A DNA stretch of 64,000 nt. Origin: Bos javanicus. Taxonomy: Eukaryota > Chordata > Mammalia > Artiodactyla > Bovidae. Positions within the stretch are counted from its first letter, which is position 1; each line of letters opens with the position of its first letter. The translations under genes were made by a program, and so were the position numbers. Shown in pieces: positions 44,533-55,840 of the stretch. The DNA is taken from assembly GCF_032452875.1 (NCBI RefSeq), contig NC_083897.1:12382854-12446853 (forward strand). Reading direction: 5' to 3'. The notes under the pieces were generated by a model that saw nothing but the letters and a program-made list of their open reading frames with translations, had not been told where the DNA came from and searched no databases.

Positions 44533-45480
44533 ATTTATTCATTCAGCAAGTATTTATTGAGAACCTCCTACCTGCTAAGCACTGTTATTAATATAAATAA
44601 AATGATAAACAAGAAAGACATAGTCCTTATCCAAAGAGAGCTCAAATTTTAGTAAGAGAAAAGACACTTTGCAGACTTTACAGTAATGTGGGTATCAGTT
44701 CAGTTCAGTTGCTCAGACATGTCCGACTCTTTTCAACCCCATGGACTGCAGCTCGCCAGACTTCCCTGTCCATCACCAACTTCCAGAGCTTGCTCAAACT
44801 CTTGTCCATGGAGTCGGCGATGCCATCCAACCATCTTATCCTCTGTCATCCCCTTCTCCTTCCACCTTCAATCTTTCCCAGCAGCAGGGTCATTTCCAAT
44901 GAGTCAGTTCCTCGCATCAGGTGGTCAAAGTATTGGAGCTCCAGCTTCAGCATTGAAGGAATATTCATTGCTTCCAATGAATATTCAGGAATGATTTCCT
45001 TTAGGATTGACTAGTTTGATCTCCTTATTGTCCAAGGGACTCTCAAGAGTCTTCTCCAACACCACAGTTAAAAGCATCAATTCTTGGTGCTCAGATTTTT
45101 TATGGTCCTACTGTCACATCCAGACATGACTACTGGAAAAATTGTAGCTTTGACTATACGGATTTTTGTTGGCAAAGTAATGTCTCTGCATTTTAATATG
45201 CTAAGTTTGTCAAAGTTTTCCTTCTAAGGAGAGTATAGAGATGAGAAAAATGCAGGATGCTCTGAGATCACACAGGAGGGACATCCAACACATAACCTAA
45301 ATGAGAGAGGCAGGAATTAAGAACACTTTCCCCATAAAATAACATCTGGAGAGAAGAACTGAAGCATGTGTAGGCTTTATCAAATTAGAGTGGGAGTAGG
45401 ATCAAGGGAGAATGTTCCAGTCAGAGGAAATAGCAAGTGAAATGGACCAAAGGGAAGAGACAGTAATCCACTCAGAAATC
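44533..45480 (+). mobile_element. L2-like LINE remnant interrupted by BovB
   Basis: Left part 44533..44692 ('attcattcagcaagtatttattgagaacc', 'taagcactgtt', 'gatagtcc..ttatcc') and right part 45233..45480 ('agaatgttccagtcagaggaaatagcaagtg') follow the L2 3' region on either side of the BovB insertion. Confidence 0.55.
44693..45232 (-). mobile_element. Old BovB LINE 3' fragment
   Basis: It runs from 'tcagttcagttcagttgctcag' to 'gttttccttctaaggag'. It is more diverged than the other copies (many substitutions, a small internal duplication near 44955..44990), so it is an early insertion. The reading frame is lost. Confidence 0.88.
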
Positions 45481-46511
45481 TGAAATATGCTTAATATATT
45501 TGTCCAATAGAAAGCTGGTGTAATAGTGAGAGATAAGCAATGAAACTGGAGAGTTAAACATTGAACTCTCGAATCCTACCATGGCTAGGGTTGGAGGGTC
45601 TTAGCACCAATTCTTTTCATTGTTTCTTGTAACATCAGTACATGGGCCACAGAAGTCTAGTGCACTGTTCAACAGCACCTTGCTTAGGCTTATTAATTTC
45701 TTATCTTGCAGAATTCCTCTATACGATGGGAAAAATCACCCAGTGCAACATCTAGAAATACCCTTGGACACGTTGATTAAATGAAAAGAGAAAACTTTAA
45801 CAGATTATCCTTCTCAGTTCCTGCATCTGACCTGAAATAGAAGCCGCTTTCTCAAGATGTTGGACATCAACGACGACATCATATTTCAAGAGATGCCTTG
45901 CCATAAAACACCTGAGTATGTAACTTTATTTTGATAGGCACATCAGTATAAGCAACATTTAACCTAACTCAATTAGACAAATAGAGTTATATCCATAAAG
46001 CAAACAAATAAATCATGACCTTACATGCAGTAGCTAAAAAGTTGAATAAGAGCACTAGAGAGATGCCATAACAATTATCCCTGTAAATGAAATTAAAGGA
46101 AATATATAAAAACCACTGTTCCAGCCCTCAGCTTTTAGAGAAATGTCTAATGTCTCTGAATATATACTTGTTTTTATTTAAAATATAGAATACTTTATTG
46201 TTCTCATCAATAAAAAACATTCAGAACCAGTTTACATGTCAATTGGACAGAAACATTAGAATATACTGAGCAACTATAATGTGTAAGGCTCTTTAGGAAA
46301 AACAGATCATGGTCTCCATAGTTTCCACTCTAATGATACTATGAGTACACCCATATTCAACATCAATTTATCTTGGATTCTTTTAGTTTCTTCTTGAAGT
46401 GTAATTATGGAAGAAACAGGATTGATGTGATTAATAGGAGAAATGGGACAATTATTTTCCATTTTGCAAATTGCACTTCACATAAATATGAGTGCTCCAG
46501 GAAGTGTTTTG
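45481..46511. other. Mostly non-repetitive interval containing an exon-like segment
   Basis: No repeat is recognised from about 45600 on. An exon-like segment at 45818..45915 is listed separately. Confidence 0.4.
45818..45915 (+). other. Candidate short first coding exon (unproven)
   Basis: A pyrimidine-rich acceptor (ttatccttctcag, AG at 45816..45817) precedes a 98-bp segment. An ATG lies at 45857..45859 with A at -3. Nineteen codons read MLDINDDIIFQEMPCHKTP, then a donor ga|gtatgt (GT at 45916..45917). The stretch caacgacgac is CpG-containing in AT-rich surroundings, and no repeat covers it. I do not recognise the peptide. Chance is quite possible, since a 20-codon frame with splice-like ends is not rare in 64 kb. 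Confidence 0.2.
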
Positions 46512-46633
46512 AAGAAGGAAATGGCAACCTATTCCAGTATTCTTGCCTGGAGAATTCCATGGAAAAGGAGCCTGGTGGGCTACAGTCCATAAGGTCACAA
46601 AAAGTTGGACACAACTGAGCAACTAACACACAC
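46512..46633 (+). mobile_element. Bov-tA/Bov-A SINE fragment (headless)
   Basis: The Bov-A body runs from 'gaaggaaatggcaacc' to 'gagcaactaacacacac'. Confidence 0.9.
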
Positions 46634-47174
46634 AGCAGAGGTTTAATTGGTGTTAGACTTAAAAAGAAAGAAAAGCCAAATTTAACAAACTTGAACAAAT
46701 TTCATTTTTCCAAAATTTCTCAAAACATTTTATCTCAAAACATTTTAATACACACTATGAGCCTCCAAGAAAAGGATATATCATGTACAATTTTCCCCAA
46801 AGGTATTTGTCCTTGTTTTCTTATGGGACAAACCCCTACCAAATAAAGTCTATAAAACAGGATGCTAATAAAATACCAGAAGTTATTTATTTTCACAAAC
46901 TATGGCTTCACAAGGTTAAAAATAAGGTAAAGTATCAGCGTGTTTTTAGTGTTTTCTATTATAAATAAATACCATACTTAAGGATCCCACCTCAGTAATG
47001 AAATCTATTTTCTTTGAGGCCTCTGGCCCAAATTAATCTTTCAAATCTCGTAGGTGTCATAGCTTCATTTAGTTGTACCACAATTTAGTTTATGCAGCAT
47101 CCAGTGGCAGAGAGATCACTATCAGTGGATGCAGAATGCCAGAGCTTAGTCCTAGCTAGGAAATATTAGCAAGT
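46634..47174. other. Unique interval
   Basis: Nothing is recognised. Confidence 0.4.
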
Positions 47175-47186
47175 AACAATCAATCT

Positions 47187-48805
47187 AAGAAGGGGTGGCA
47201 AGAATACACAGAAGAATTGTACAAAAAAGATCTTCATGACCCAGATAATCACAATGATGTGATCACTAACCTAGAGCCAGACAGCCTGGAATGTGAAATC
47301 AAGTGGGCCTTAGAAAGCATCACTACGAACAAAGCTAGTGGAGGTGATGGAATTCCAGTTGAGCTTTTTCAAATCCTGAAACATGATGCTGTGAAAGTGC
47401 TGCACTCAGTATGCCAGCAAATTTGGAAAACTCAGCAGTGGCCACAGGACTGGAAAAGGTCGGTTTTCATTCCAATCCCAAAGAAAGGCAATGCCAAAGA
47501 ATGCTCAAACTACCGCACAATTGCACTCATCTCACACGCTAGTAAAGTAATGGTCAAAATTCTCCAAGCCACAATTCAGCAATACGTGAACCATGAACTT
47601 TCAGATGTTCAAGCTGGTTTTAGAAAAGGCAGAAGAACCAGAGATCAAATTGCCATCATCCGCTGGATCATCGAAAAAGGAAGAGAGTTCCAGAAAAACA
47701 TCTATTTCTGCTTTATTGACTATGCCAAAGCCTTTGACCATGTGGATCACAATAAACTGTGGAAAATTCTGAAAGAGATGGGAATACCAGACCACCTGAT
47801 CTGCCTCTTGAGAAACCTGTATGCAGGTCAGGAAGCAACAATTAGAACTGGACATGGAACAACAGACTGGTTCCAAATAGGAGAAGGAGCATTTCAAGGC
47901 TGTATATTGTCACCCTATTTATTTAACTTCTATGCAGAGTACATCATGAGAAACGCTGGGCTGGAAGAAGCACAAGCTGGAATCAAGATTGCCGGGAGAA
48001 ATATCAATAACCTCAGATATGCAGATGACACCACCCTTATGGCAGAAAATGAAGAGGAACTAAAAAGCCTCTTGATGAAAGTGAAAGAGGAGAGTGAAAA
48101 AGTTGGCTTAAATTTCAACATTCAGAAAACTAAGATCATGGCATCTGGTCCCGTCACTTCATGGGAAAAAGATGGAGAAACAGTGGTAACAGTCAGACTT
48201 TATTTTGGGGGGCTCCAAATTCACTGCAGATAGTGATTGCATCCGTGAAATTAAAAGACGCTTACTCCTTGGAAGGAAAGTTATGACCAACCTAGATAGC
48301 ATATTGAAAAGCAGAGACATTACTTTGCCAACAAAGGTCCATCTAGTCAAGGCTATGGTTTTTCCAGTGGTCATGTATGGATGTGAGAGTTGGATTGTGA
48401 AGAAAGCTGAGCGCCGAAGAATTGATGCTTTTGAACTATGTTGTTGGAGAAGACTCTTGCGAGTCTCTTGGACAGCAAGGAAATCCAATCAGTCCTTTCT
48501 AGAGGAGATCAGTCCTGGGTGTTCTTTGGAAGGACTGATGTTGAAGCTGAAACTCCAATACTTTGGCCACCTCATGTGAAGAGTTGATTCATTGGAAAAG
48601 ACCCTGATGCTGGGAGGGATTGGGGGTAGGAGGAGAAGGGGAAAACAGAGGATGAGATGGCTGGATGGCGTCACCGACTCTATGGACATGAGTTTGGGTG
48701 AACTCTGGGAGTTGGTGATGGACAGGGAGGCCTCGTGTGCTGCAATTCATGGGGTCGCAAAGAGTCAGATACGACTGAGTGACTGAACTGAACTGCACTG
48801 AACTG
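47187..48805 (+). mobile_element. BovB LINE, 5' truncated, 1.62 kb, nearly open RT
   Basis: It starts 'aagaaggggtggcaagaatac' just upstream of the RT region and ends in a ctgaa-type tail. An exact 12-bp duplication aacaatcaatct lies at 47175..47186 and 48806..48817. This is the least damaged RT region of the window. Confidence 0.96.
47217..48579 (+). pseudogene. BovB reverse transcriptase, one frameshift and one stop
   Basis: A 338-codon frame (47217..48233) reads continuously through VFIPIPKKGNAKECSNYRTI, DVQAGFRKGRRTRDQIA, FIDYAKAFDHVDHNKL (motif A), QGCILSPYLFNFYAEYIM (motif B), YADD (codons 48018..48029) and KTKIMASG. A short deletion near 48190 shifts the frame; 48205..48579 continues with RRLLLGRKVMTNLDS and MYGCESWIVKKAE. 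It stops at TGA 48577..48579, where sister copies have CGA (HLMRR), a typical CpG decay. A last piece, 48592..48786, completes the C terminus. The five-A run at 47694..47698 is normal. The endonuclease is absent. Confidence 0.9.
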
Positions 48806-48930
48806 AACAATCAATCTGATCTTCAACTGTTCCAGCTATGAAATAAAGAGAATAATACTAGCTAAAATGAATTGACTTATATGGGAATTTTAAAATGTTA
48901 TATAGTTATACTATTAGCATAAAATATGCT

Positions 48931-48952
48931 CTCTCTCTCTACCTATATATAC

Positions 48953-49000
<48 letters not shown>
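48931..49000. repeat. Compound CT/TA/GT microsatellite
   Basis: (CT)n, a TA-rich bridge and a perfect GT run of about 38 bases (48961..48998) lie side by side. Confidence 0.96.
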
Positions 49001-49001
<1 letters not shown>

Positions 49002-50185
49002 GAAACTGAGAGGGACAGAGAAAATTCTAGAATAAAACTGTGTATTCGCAATTTGACTCAACATAATTCTAGATATAATTTTGTTGTTTAAATCATTGTT
49101 TAGGATAAATAGCACCTATATAGCTTTAAAGTATTTAAAGTAGCAAAATTATACCTAGAAGAGCTATTATACAATATTAATATTATCCTGTGTCTTACAG
49201 TGACTTTGTACATAAGACTTTGTCTCTTCCTGCCTTCCTACTCTACTGGGCTCAATCAATCTGCTAGACACATTCTGGAAACAAGAGCACTTGTGTTTCA
49301 ACTTTGCTTTTTAGTCTGCTACCTATACAAATGAAAAGTAGTATATTTCAAGACCAATCCAATGTTTCATTAGAACAACTTGGAAAATTTTGCATCTACA
49401 GCAATTCCTTGCATATACTTAGCCTGCAAGAGTTATATATAGCAAGTCGGTAATCCAAAATTCTTCTTCAGAATTACAGCAAGTAAGATTTGATTTTTAA
49501 AAGTTAAGATTCAGTCATGATGTAAGTTATTCAAGGTGACCCAGTAGGCTAGACTTGAGAACAAAAATTCAGAACTCTAATTTCCTATCCTGGGTCCTTC
49601 CAATTGTCTAGGCACCCTCCTTAACACAATCAGGTTTCACCTACAAGAATACTGGTTAATATCTCTGGGTGCTAAAGTGGAATTGGAGGCTTGAAAATGG
49701 AAATTGGTTACTTAATTCACTCAATCAATATCTCTGTTGATAAAGCATCTGCCAATGTAAGTATCAGGGATCCAGCTGAGTACTGGTGCATAGCTTCTCA
49801 GTCATTGTCTCAGGATGTCCTTGTGACATTAGGGAAAAGATCAGATTTTCAATCAGGCTTCAGCTGTGCTGCCCTTTTTTTAGCACACATTAAAATGCAC
49901 TTAGCGTGATCTCCCTCCAAGGGACAAAGAGGTAAATGCATTCTTGAAAGAATATTGAGAGGTTCAGGGACCATTCTGAAGAATAAATTTGAACAAATAA
50001 GTACTGAATGCTTATAATAGGTTCTCAGAATGTTCAGACATTCAGCATGGGCTTTGAAACACATCTTGAAACATATGGGTGGTGTGTATACATTGTTGAG
50101 TATGCATGTTTGCTGAGAAGGAAAAATCTGTGCATGAAAATACCCTATAAGTTGCTAAAATGAATCATGGACTACATGTGATTTC
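49001..50185. other. Unique interval (1.2 kb)
   Basis: No repeat is named with confidence. The open frame 49691..49909 contains a gtaagt at about 49757 but no convincing exon. Confidence 0.4.
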
Positions 50186-50377
50186 TGTGCTCAGTCTCAT
50201 CCGACTCGTGTGACCCCATGGACTGTAGCCTGCCAGGCTCCTCTGTCCATGGGATTCTCCAGGCAAGAACACTGGAATGAGTTGGCATGCCCTCCTCCAT
50301 GGGATCTTCCCAGGCCAATGATCAAACCCAGGTCTCCTGCACTGCAGGGGGATTCTTTACTGTCTGAGCCACCAGAG
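50186..50377 (-). mobile_element. Bov-tA SINE
   Basis: A minus-orientation copy runs from 'tgtgctcagtctcatccg' to 'ctgtctgagccacc'. Confidence 0.92.
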
Positions 50378-50424
50378 ATTAGGCTGTGAGAAAAATCTGT
50401 GTGGAAAGGAGCCATGTCTTACAT

Positions 50425-50520
50425 CTCTGAATCACTATGATTTAGCATAGGGCCTGGCACAGAGTAATTACTTGTTAAATGTTCATTGGATGAATGAATG
50501 AATGCACAAATGAATCACAA
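50425..50520 (+). mobile_element. MIR/L2 3' end fragment
   Basis: 'gcatagggcctggcacagagtaattac' then 'gttaaatgttcattggatgaatgaatgaatg' is the 3' end shared by MIR3/L2-type repeats. Confidence 0.65.
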
Positions 50521-51084
50521 ACATATATATTACATTATATACATGTATGTTAGATACACAAACACATACCATTGTTAATAACATAAAACATTGAAGATCC
50601 TTCACAATTTATCTTCCTCCTTCCATTATTTCAACTTTCCATGCATACTCTGTTTAGCTACAGTAAATAATGTGTCCTTTTCCTGAGACATACCATCTAT
50701 TTGGATACATTTTCCTGATGTTTTGTTCATAATATTTTCCCTGGATAGAATTCCCTTCTTACTGTTCTTTGCTCAGTATTATGTGGCATTATCATGACCA
50801 ACTGCTATATTACTACCAGTCAGTGCTCTGAAATTTCTCCAAACTTACAGTATGGCCCTTATCACATTGCAATATAAATATAAATTATTTATTTTTATAA
50901 CTCTGAAAAATGATATTATACATAGAATATACATTGCTAAGCTGCAAAAAAACAGAAATCTTTCTTTGATGTCTCAAAAGGCTTCATAATCACAGGACAA
51001 TGTAAAAACTCATATTCTGGGGATAGTGGTATTGTTGCTAAAACCTCACATTCTAAAGCCATTGAGAACTGAATGGAAAATCCC
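50521..51084. other. Mostly unique; weak L2 resemblance 50585..50870
   Basis: Some phrases resemble the L2 3' region, but I cannot align it firmly. No gene is seen. Confidence 0.3.
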
Positions 51085-51275
51085 AACCCCATCAGTTATT
51101 AACACAGACTGTGGGAAATTCACTCTAGTTTACCATCTTTCCATCCATAAAAAGGGGATTCAATCAAAGTTCCACTATAAATGGCTGCTATGAAGATCCA
51201 AGAAAACAATCTCTGTTGTGTTGGCACATAGTGGGCACCCAGTAGGTATTATTATTATTATTATTATTAAGTTTT
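51085..51275 (+). mobile_element. MIR SINE with (ATT)n end
   Basis: 'cactctagtttaccatctttccatccataaaaagggg', 'tggctgctatgaag' and 'tggcacatagtgggcacccagtaggtatt' follow MIR, ending in an (att)7 run (51248..51269). Confidence 0.65.
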
Positions 51276-51878
51276 CATGCTCCAAGTGCTGAAAAGTTGA
51301 GTAGCTGTGGTATCAAATATCTGATCAATGAAAGTTTACATTACGGATTTTTATGCTGGGAAGAGACATTGGTCAAGGTCACCTGCTCTCATTTTCAGTC
51401 TGATCTAAAATTCTGTCTGTATGCAGAGGCTTATGAGAGGTCACCATGAGCTGGTACCATGGGAATGCCTGTAGGAATTCAGAAAAATTCCTATCAGGAA
51501 CTCAGTCTCCTCCTGACAGATATAAAATTCAGATGAGATTACTACTGGAATGAATATCAGCTAGGTCACCACCAGAATTAGGTAACACTCTGCAGTCTTA
51601 ACTTTTAACTCAGCCCAATGGGGCTGGAAGCCACAGTTTCCCATATACTGTTTGGACTAGACATATAGAAAAATAAAGAGCAATTTTTAAGCTGCTTCAA
51701 TAAATTCACGGTTGAGAAACTTTGGGTTGAGCCAGCTGATTGAGAGCTTACCAGAAAGGGTTAATTGGGCTGTCATCAGGTTTGTAAGTCAGTGAGATAT
51801 TGTCACTGGCCATGTACAAATAGCAATTTATTTGTAAATGAGCCAGTTGACCATAAATTTTAAAAAGAAAAGTAGTTT
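51276..51878. other. Unique interval
   Basis: Nothing is recognised. Confidence 0.4.
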
Positions 51879-52177
51879 TAGGAAGAGGTGGAGAAAAGGG
51901 AACCCTTGTACACTGTTGGTGGTAATATAAATTGGTACAACTACTATGGAAAACAAGATGGAGCTTCCTTGAAAACCTAAAAATAAAACTACCAAAAGAT
52001 GTAGCAATTCCATTTGTGATTACTCTGAAAAAAAATGAAAACACTAGTTTGAAAAGATACATGCAACCTAAAGTTCATAGTAGCATTATTTATAATAATC
52101 AAGATATGGAAGCAACTCAAGTTTCCACCAACAGGCAAATGGATAAAGAAGATGTGTATGTGTATATGTATGCATAT

Positions 52178-52837
52178 GAAGGTAAAAGAGGAGAGTGAAA
52201 AAGTTGGCTTAAAACTCACCATTCAAAAAACTAAGATCATGGCATCTGGTCCCATCACTTCATGGCAAACAGATGGGGAAACAATGGAAACAGTGACACA
52301 CTTTATTTTCTTGGGCTCCAAAATTACTTCAGATGGGTGACTGCAGCCATGAAATTAAAAGACTTGCTCCTTGGCAGAAAAGCTATGACCAACCTAGACA
52401 GTGTATTAAAAAGCAGAGATATGCTTTTCCAACAAAGGTCTGTCTAGTCAAAGCTATGGTTTTTCCAGTAGGACCATAAAGAAGGCTGGGCACCATAGAA
52501 TTGATGCTTTCAAACCATGGTGCTGGAGAAGACTCTTGAGAGTCCCTTGGACTGCAAAGAGATCAAACCAGTCAATCCTAAAGGAAATCAACCCTGAATA
52601 TTCATTGGAAGGACTGATGCTGAAGCTGAAGCTCCAATACTTTGGCCACCTGCGAAGAGCCAACCCTGATGCTGAGAAAGACTGAGGGCAGGAGGAGAAG
52701 GGAGTGACAAAGGATGAGATGGTTGGATGCCATCAACGACTTAATGGACACGAAGTTGAGCAAACTCCGGGAGATGGAGAAGGACAGGGAAGACTGGTGA
52801 TCTGCAGTCACAAAGAGCCAGACATGACTTAGTGATT
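52178..52837 (+). mobile_element. Old BovB LINE 3' fragment nested in L1
   Basis: It starts in RT motif D ('aaggtaaaagaggagagtg', LKLTIQKTKIM) and ends 'gccagacatgacttagtg'. Deletions (for example the MYGCESW region near 52470) and many substitutions mark it as old. Confidence 0.88.
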
Positions 52838-52847
52838 TAAAAATAAA

Positions 52848-52945
52848 AACACACATGTATACCTGTGGCAGATTCATTTTGATATATGGCAAAACCAATA
52901 CAATATTGTAAAGTTAAATAAAATAAAATTTAAAAGAAAATAAAA
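52848..52945 (+). mobile_element. Separate ruminant L1 3' terminus
   Basis: 'acatgtatacctgtggcagattcattttgatatatgg' (in pieces) then 'aatacaatattgtaaag' and an AAATAAAAT tail are the extreme 3' end of ruminant L1. It sits in the middle of the host L1, so it is a second, very short insertion. Confidence 0.75.
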
Positions 52946-53041
52946 AAATAAAATAAAAATGAAAACAATATGTGTGCATGTATACTATGTATAGTATACA
53001 CGGACACACACACACAAAATTGAATAGTACTCAGCCATAAA

Positions 53042-53168
53042 GTGGAGAAGGAAATGGCAATATAGTCCAGTATTCTTGCCTGGAAAATTCCATGAGCATA
53101 AGAGCCTGGTGGGCTATGGCATTACAAAAAGTCAAATACGACTGAGCAACTGAGCACGCATGGATGTA
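53042..53168 (+). mobile_element. Bov-A/Bov-tA SINE fragment nested in L1
   Basis: It is headless, from 'gtggagaaggaaatggc' to 'gagcacgcatggatgta'. Exact duplication cagccataaa lies at 53032..53041 and 53169..53178, with L1 reading on across it. Confidence 0.93.
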
Positions 53169-53350
53169 CAGCCATAAAAAAAGAATAAAATTTTACCATT
53201 TGCAGCAATGTGGTTGGACCTAGAGAATATTGTGCTTAGTGAAATTAATTCAGACAGAAAAAAATACTATATAATATCACTTATATGTGGAATGCAAGAA
53301 AAACAATGAATATATGTATACAAAACAGAAACAGATTGAGATATAGAAAA

Positions 53351-54394
53351 TATTTCCATTTTCTACTTTATTTCAGTCACAAATCACCATTACAATTTTT
53401 CACTTAGGTGAGTAACTTGCTCATTCTGTTTCTTCCACTGCACTGTAAGTGCCAAGAGGTCCAATGACCATGTATATTTTGTTTACTGCTCTATCCTTAG
53501 AACTTACCTCAAATTCTGGCACAGACTAGGCAAATAGTTTGCAAATACACTGATCCATTATTATCCCAGTTGGCAGGTTTAGACATGACTTTATGCCCTC
53601 TTGCTAATCTTGATCTTCACACTAAGGTTAACTTGCACAAACTTTATATCAGCTTAGAAATCTCAATCTTAAATGTTTAGAGAGCAAGTTGTAGAAATAA
53701 ATGAAGTAGCCTTATTGTAAAATCAACTGAGAGTAGTTAGGATTGTAGAGAAATAGTGTATGCAGTGTCTAAAGAGAATAAAAAATATTGTACTGGTCAA
53801 ACGAAACATAATCAGTATGATAACAGTTCGTGACCAAACTTCAGGTTCAATGAAGACATGCTGCCACTTAATACTGGAAAATTTCTATCATTTCCTGATA
53901 TCAACTGTCACATAGAAACAGGCAATTAGCCAAGGAGAACTATTTGTTACAAGGAGTTCTCAGATATACCTGTCAAAGTGTATTCATTTATTCCATCACC
54001 AGAGAATAAGTGTAGGTGAAGACCTTTGAGTGGGTTCTAATAAATGGAGAGACTAAAATTGAATGAAGTAGCAATAGGATGTCTGCCACTAGTTGATCAA
54101 TTTTTTTCCCCTGAGTAATTTTCCTTTAGAATTGTAATGATCTATGAAATTGAGTCACTTCAAAGTAAATAAACCAGAAACAAACAAATAAAAGCATGAG
54201 AAAATGACAGAAAAATCTGTAACACATAATTGTCTATTTCCAATGAGAATATATAGTATATTGTATTTGTAAATATATTTTAAATGGCAGAGAGTGATGA
54301 AAAGGCAACAAAATAAAATCAGAGAAGATTTTATGGAGATGAAAAACATATTCACTTAACATAAAACTATGATGAAGGAAAATAATTAAAAGTA
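53351..54394. other. Mostly unique; L2-like piece 53430..53545
   Basis: 'cactgtaagtgccaagaggtcc', 'ttgtttactgctctatcc' and 'ttctggcacagactagg' resemble an L2/MIR-type 3' segment. Otherwise nothing is recognised. Confidence 0.35.
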
Positions 54395-54840
54395 GCTAAT
54401 TTTACTGGGTGCTTGTTATATGCCAGAAGCTATTCTAAATACGTAACATGTTATAGCTCATTTACTCTTCTCAGTTCTGTGAACTAGATATTATTATTGC
54501 CCTGCTGCTGTTTAGTCACTAAGTCATGGCCAACTCCTTGCAAGCATACCAGGCTCCTCTGTCCATGAGATTTCCAGGCAAGAATACTGGAGTGGGTTGC
54601 CATTTCCTTCTCCAGGTGATCCTTACTACCCAGGGATCCAACTTGGATCTCCTGCATCTCCTGCTTAACAGGTGGATTCTTTACCACTGAGCCCCCTGGG
54701 AAGCCCTAGATATTAGTAGTAGTAGTATTACTTTACTGTTCAAAAAAATGGAAGCATAATAAATTTGCATAACTTTACCAAAGTCACATAACTAGTAAAG
54801 AGCAGAGATGGGACACAAAGAAAGGTTTGCTTGATTCAAA
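54395..54840 (-). mobile_element. MIR SINE interrupted by Bov-tA
   Basis: The left part 'gggtgcttgttatatgccagaagc..ctcatttactcttctcag' and the right part 'aagcataataaatttgcataactttaccaaagtcacataactag' are minus-orientation MIR on both sides of the SINE. Confidence 0.72.
54494..54705 (-). mobile_element. Bov-tA SINE nested in MIR
   Basis: A full minus-orientation copy with a (gct)n/(cag)n tail side and the tRNA head at 54705. Exact duplication ctagatatta lies at 54484..54493 and 54706..54715. Confidence 0.94.
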
Positions 54841-54918
54841 GCCCTAAAGCTAAATCAAGTAATTTTACTACATTTTAATAACCAACCTAATATGTTCATA
54901 TACATATCAACACATACT

Positions 54919-54920
54919 TC

Positions 54921-54963
<43 letters not shown>

Positions 54964-54985
54964 TATGGTATATGTGTGTGTGTGC
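54919..54985. repeat. TA/CA/TG compound microsatellite, self-complementary
   Basis: A (TA)n run is followed by (CA)n, then 'catatggtatatg', then (TG)n. The CA and TG arms can pair, giving a hairpin around the centre at about 54967. Confidence 0.92.
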
Positions 54986-55059
54986 TATACAAAAAGGTAT
55001 AGCAGATTTAGGAGAAAAAAAAGAAAAAAAAGAACTGTATAGAAAATACAGACTTACAG

Positions 55060-55500
55060 AGTAAATCTGTATCTATTGATAGCATTTTACTGTCAAGGAA
55101 AGAGGAAAACTCCTATTAATATCCATAGCAACAAACTAAGAAAACAAGCAAATCAAAAACAGCTTACCTAAAAAGAAAACCAAACATAACTTGTATTTGT
55201 CACATCTTCCATAACATTGAAAGCTAGGAAACAATTGAATAATACCTATGCAGTTTGAGAAAAACTAAAATAGCAACAAAATTCTATACCCACCCAAGCT
55301 ATTATACACCTATGAGGGCAGGAGAAATATAGATATTAAGATATTCAAGGATGAGAAATCATATACTCTAATTTTTCTACATAAAGGAATAACTACCATA
55401 AATAAATATATTAGATAAAATAATGAATTTGAGAATTGGGGGAATGCTATAAAGTAAATAATAATTAAAGAACTGAGGAAATGTAGAGAATAAGTAATGG
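55060..55500 (+). mobile_element. Probable old L1 fragment
   Basis: 'aaaattctatacccacccaagctatt' and 'agatattcaaggatgagaaat' resemble an old L1 region. Divergence is high and the limits are uncertain. Confidence 0.4.
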
Positions 55501-55515
55501 TTAAGAAAGCTATGA

Positions 55516-55840
55516 GGGCTTCCCTAGTGGTTCAGTGGTTAATAATCCACCTTACAATGCAGGGGACACTAGTTCAATCCCTGGTCCGGAAATATCTCAC
55601 ATGCCATGGAGCAACTAAGCCCCTGTGCCACAACCACTGAGCCCATGCTCTAGAGCCTGTAAGCTGCAACTATTGAAACCCATGTGCCCTAGAGCCTGTG
55701 CTCCACAGCAAGAAAACTTACCACAATGAGAAACCTGCATAGCACAACTAGAGAGTAGCCTCTGCTCTTCACAACTAGAGAAAGTCTGTGCACAACAATG
55801 AAGAGTCAGCACAGCCATAAATGAATAAAAATTTTAAAAG
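55516..55840 (+). mobile_element. CHR-type SINE, long form, 325 bp
   Basis: 'gggcttccctagtggttcagtgg', B-box-like 'agttcaatccc', then a long body repeating 'gagcctgtaagctgcaac' and 'cacaactagagag', ending in an A-rich tail. The tandem units in the body suit the long CHR form. Confidence 0.85.

Larger units (their letters stand above)
51879..53350 (+). mobile_element. L1 LINE 3' part interrupted three times
   Basis: L1 ORF2 sequence begins at 'ggaagaggtggagaaaaggg' and continues to about 52177. It resumes at about 52960..53041 ('gaatagtactcagccataaa') and 53169..53350 ('tttgcagcaatgtggttggacctagag', 'atatcacttatatgtgg'). The gaps hold a BovB, a second L1 tail and a Bov-tA. The coding frame is lost. 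Confidence 0.82.
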
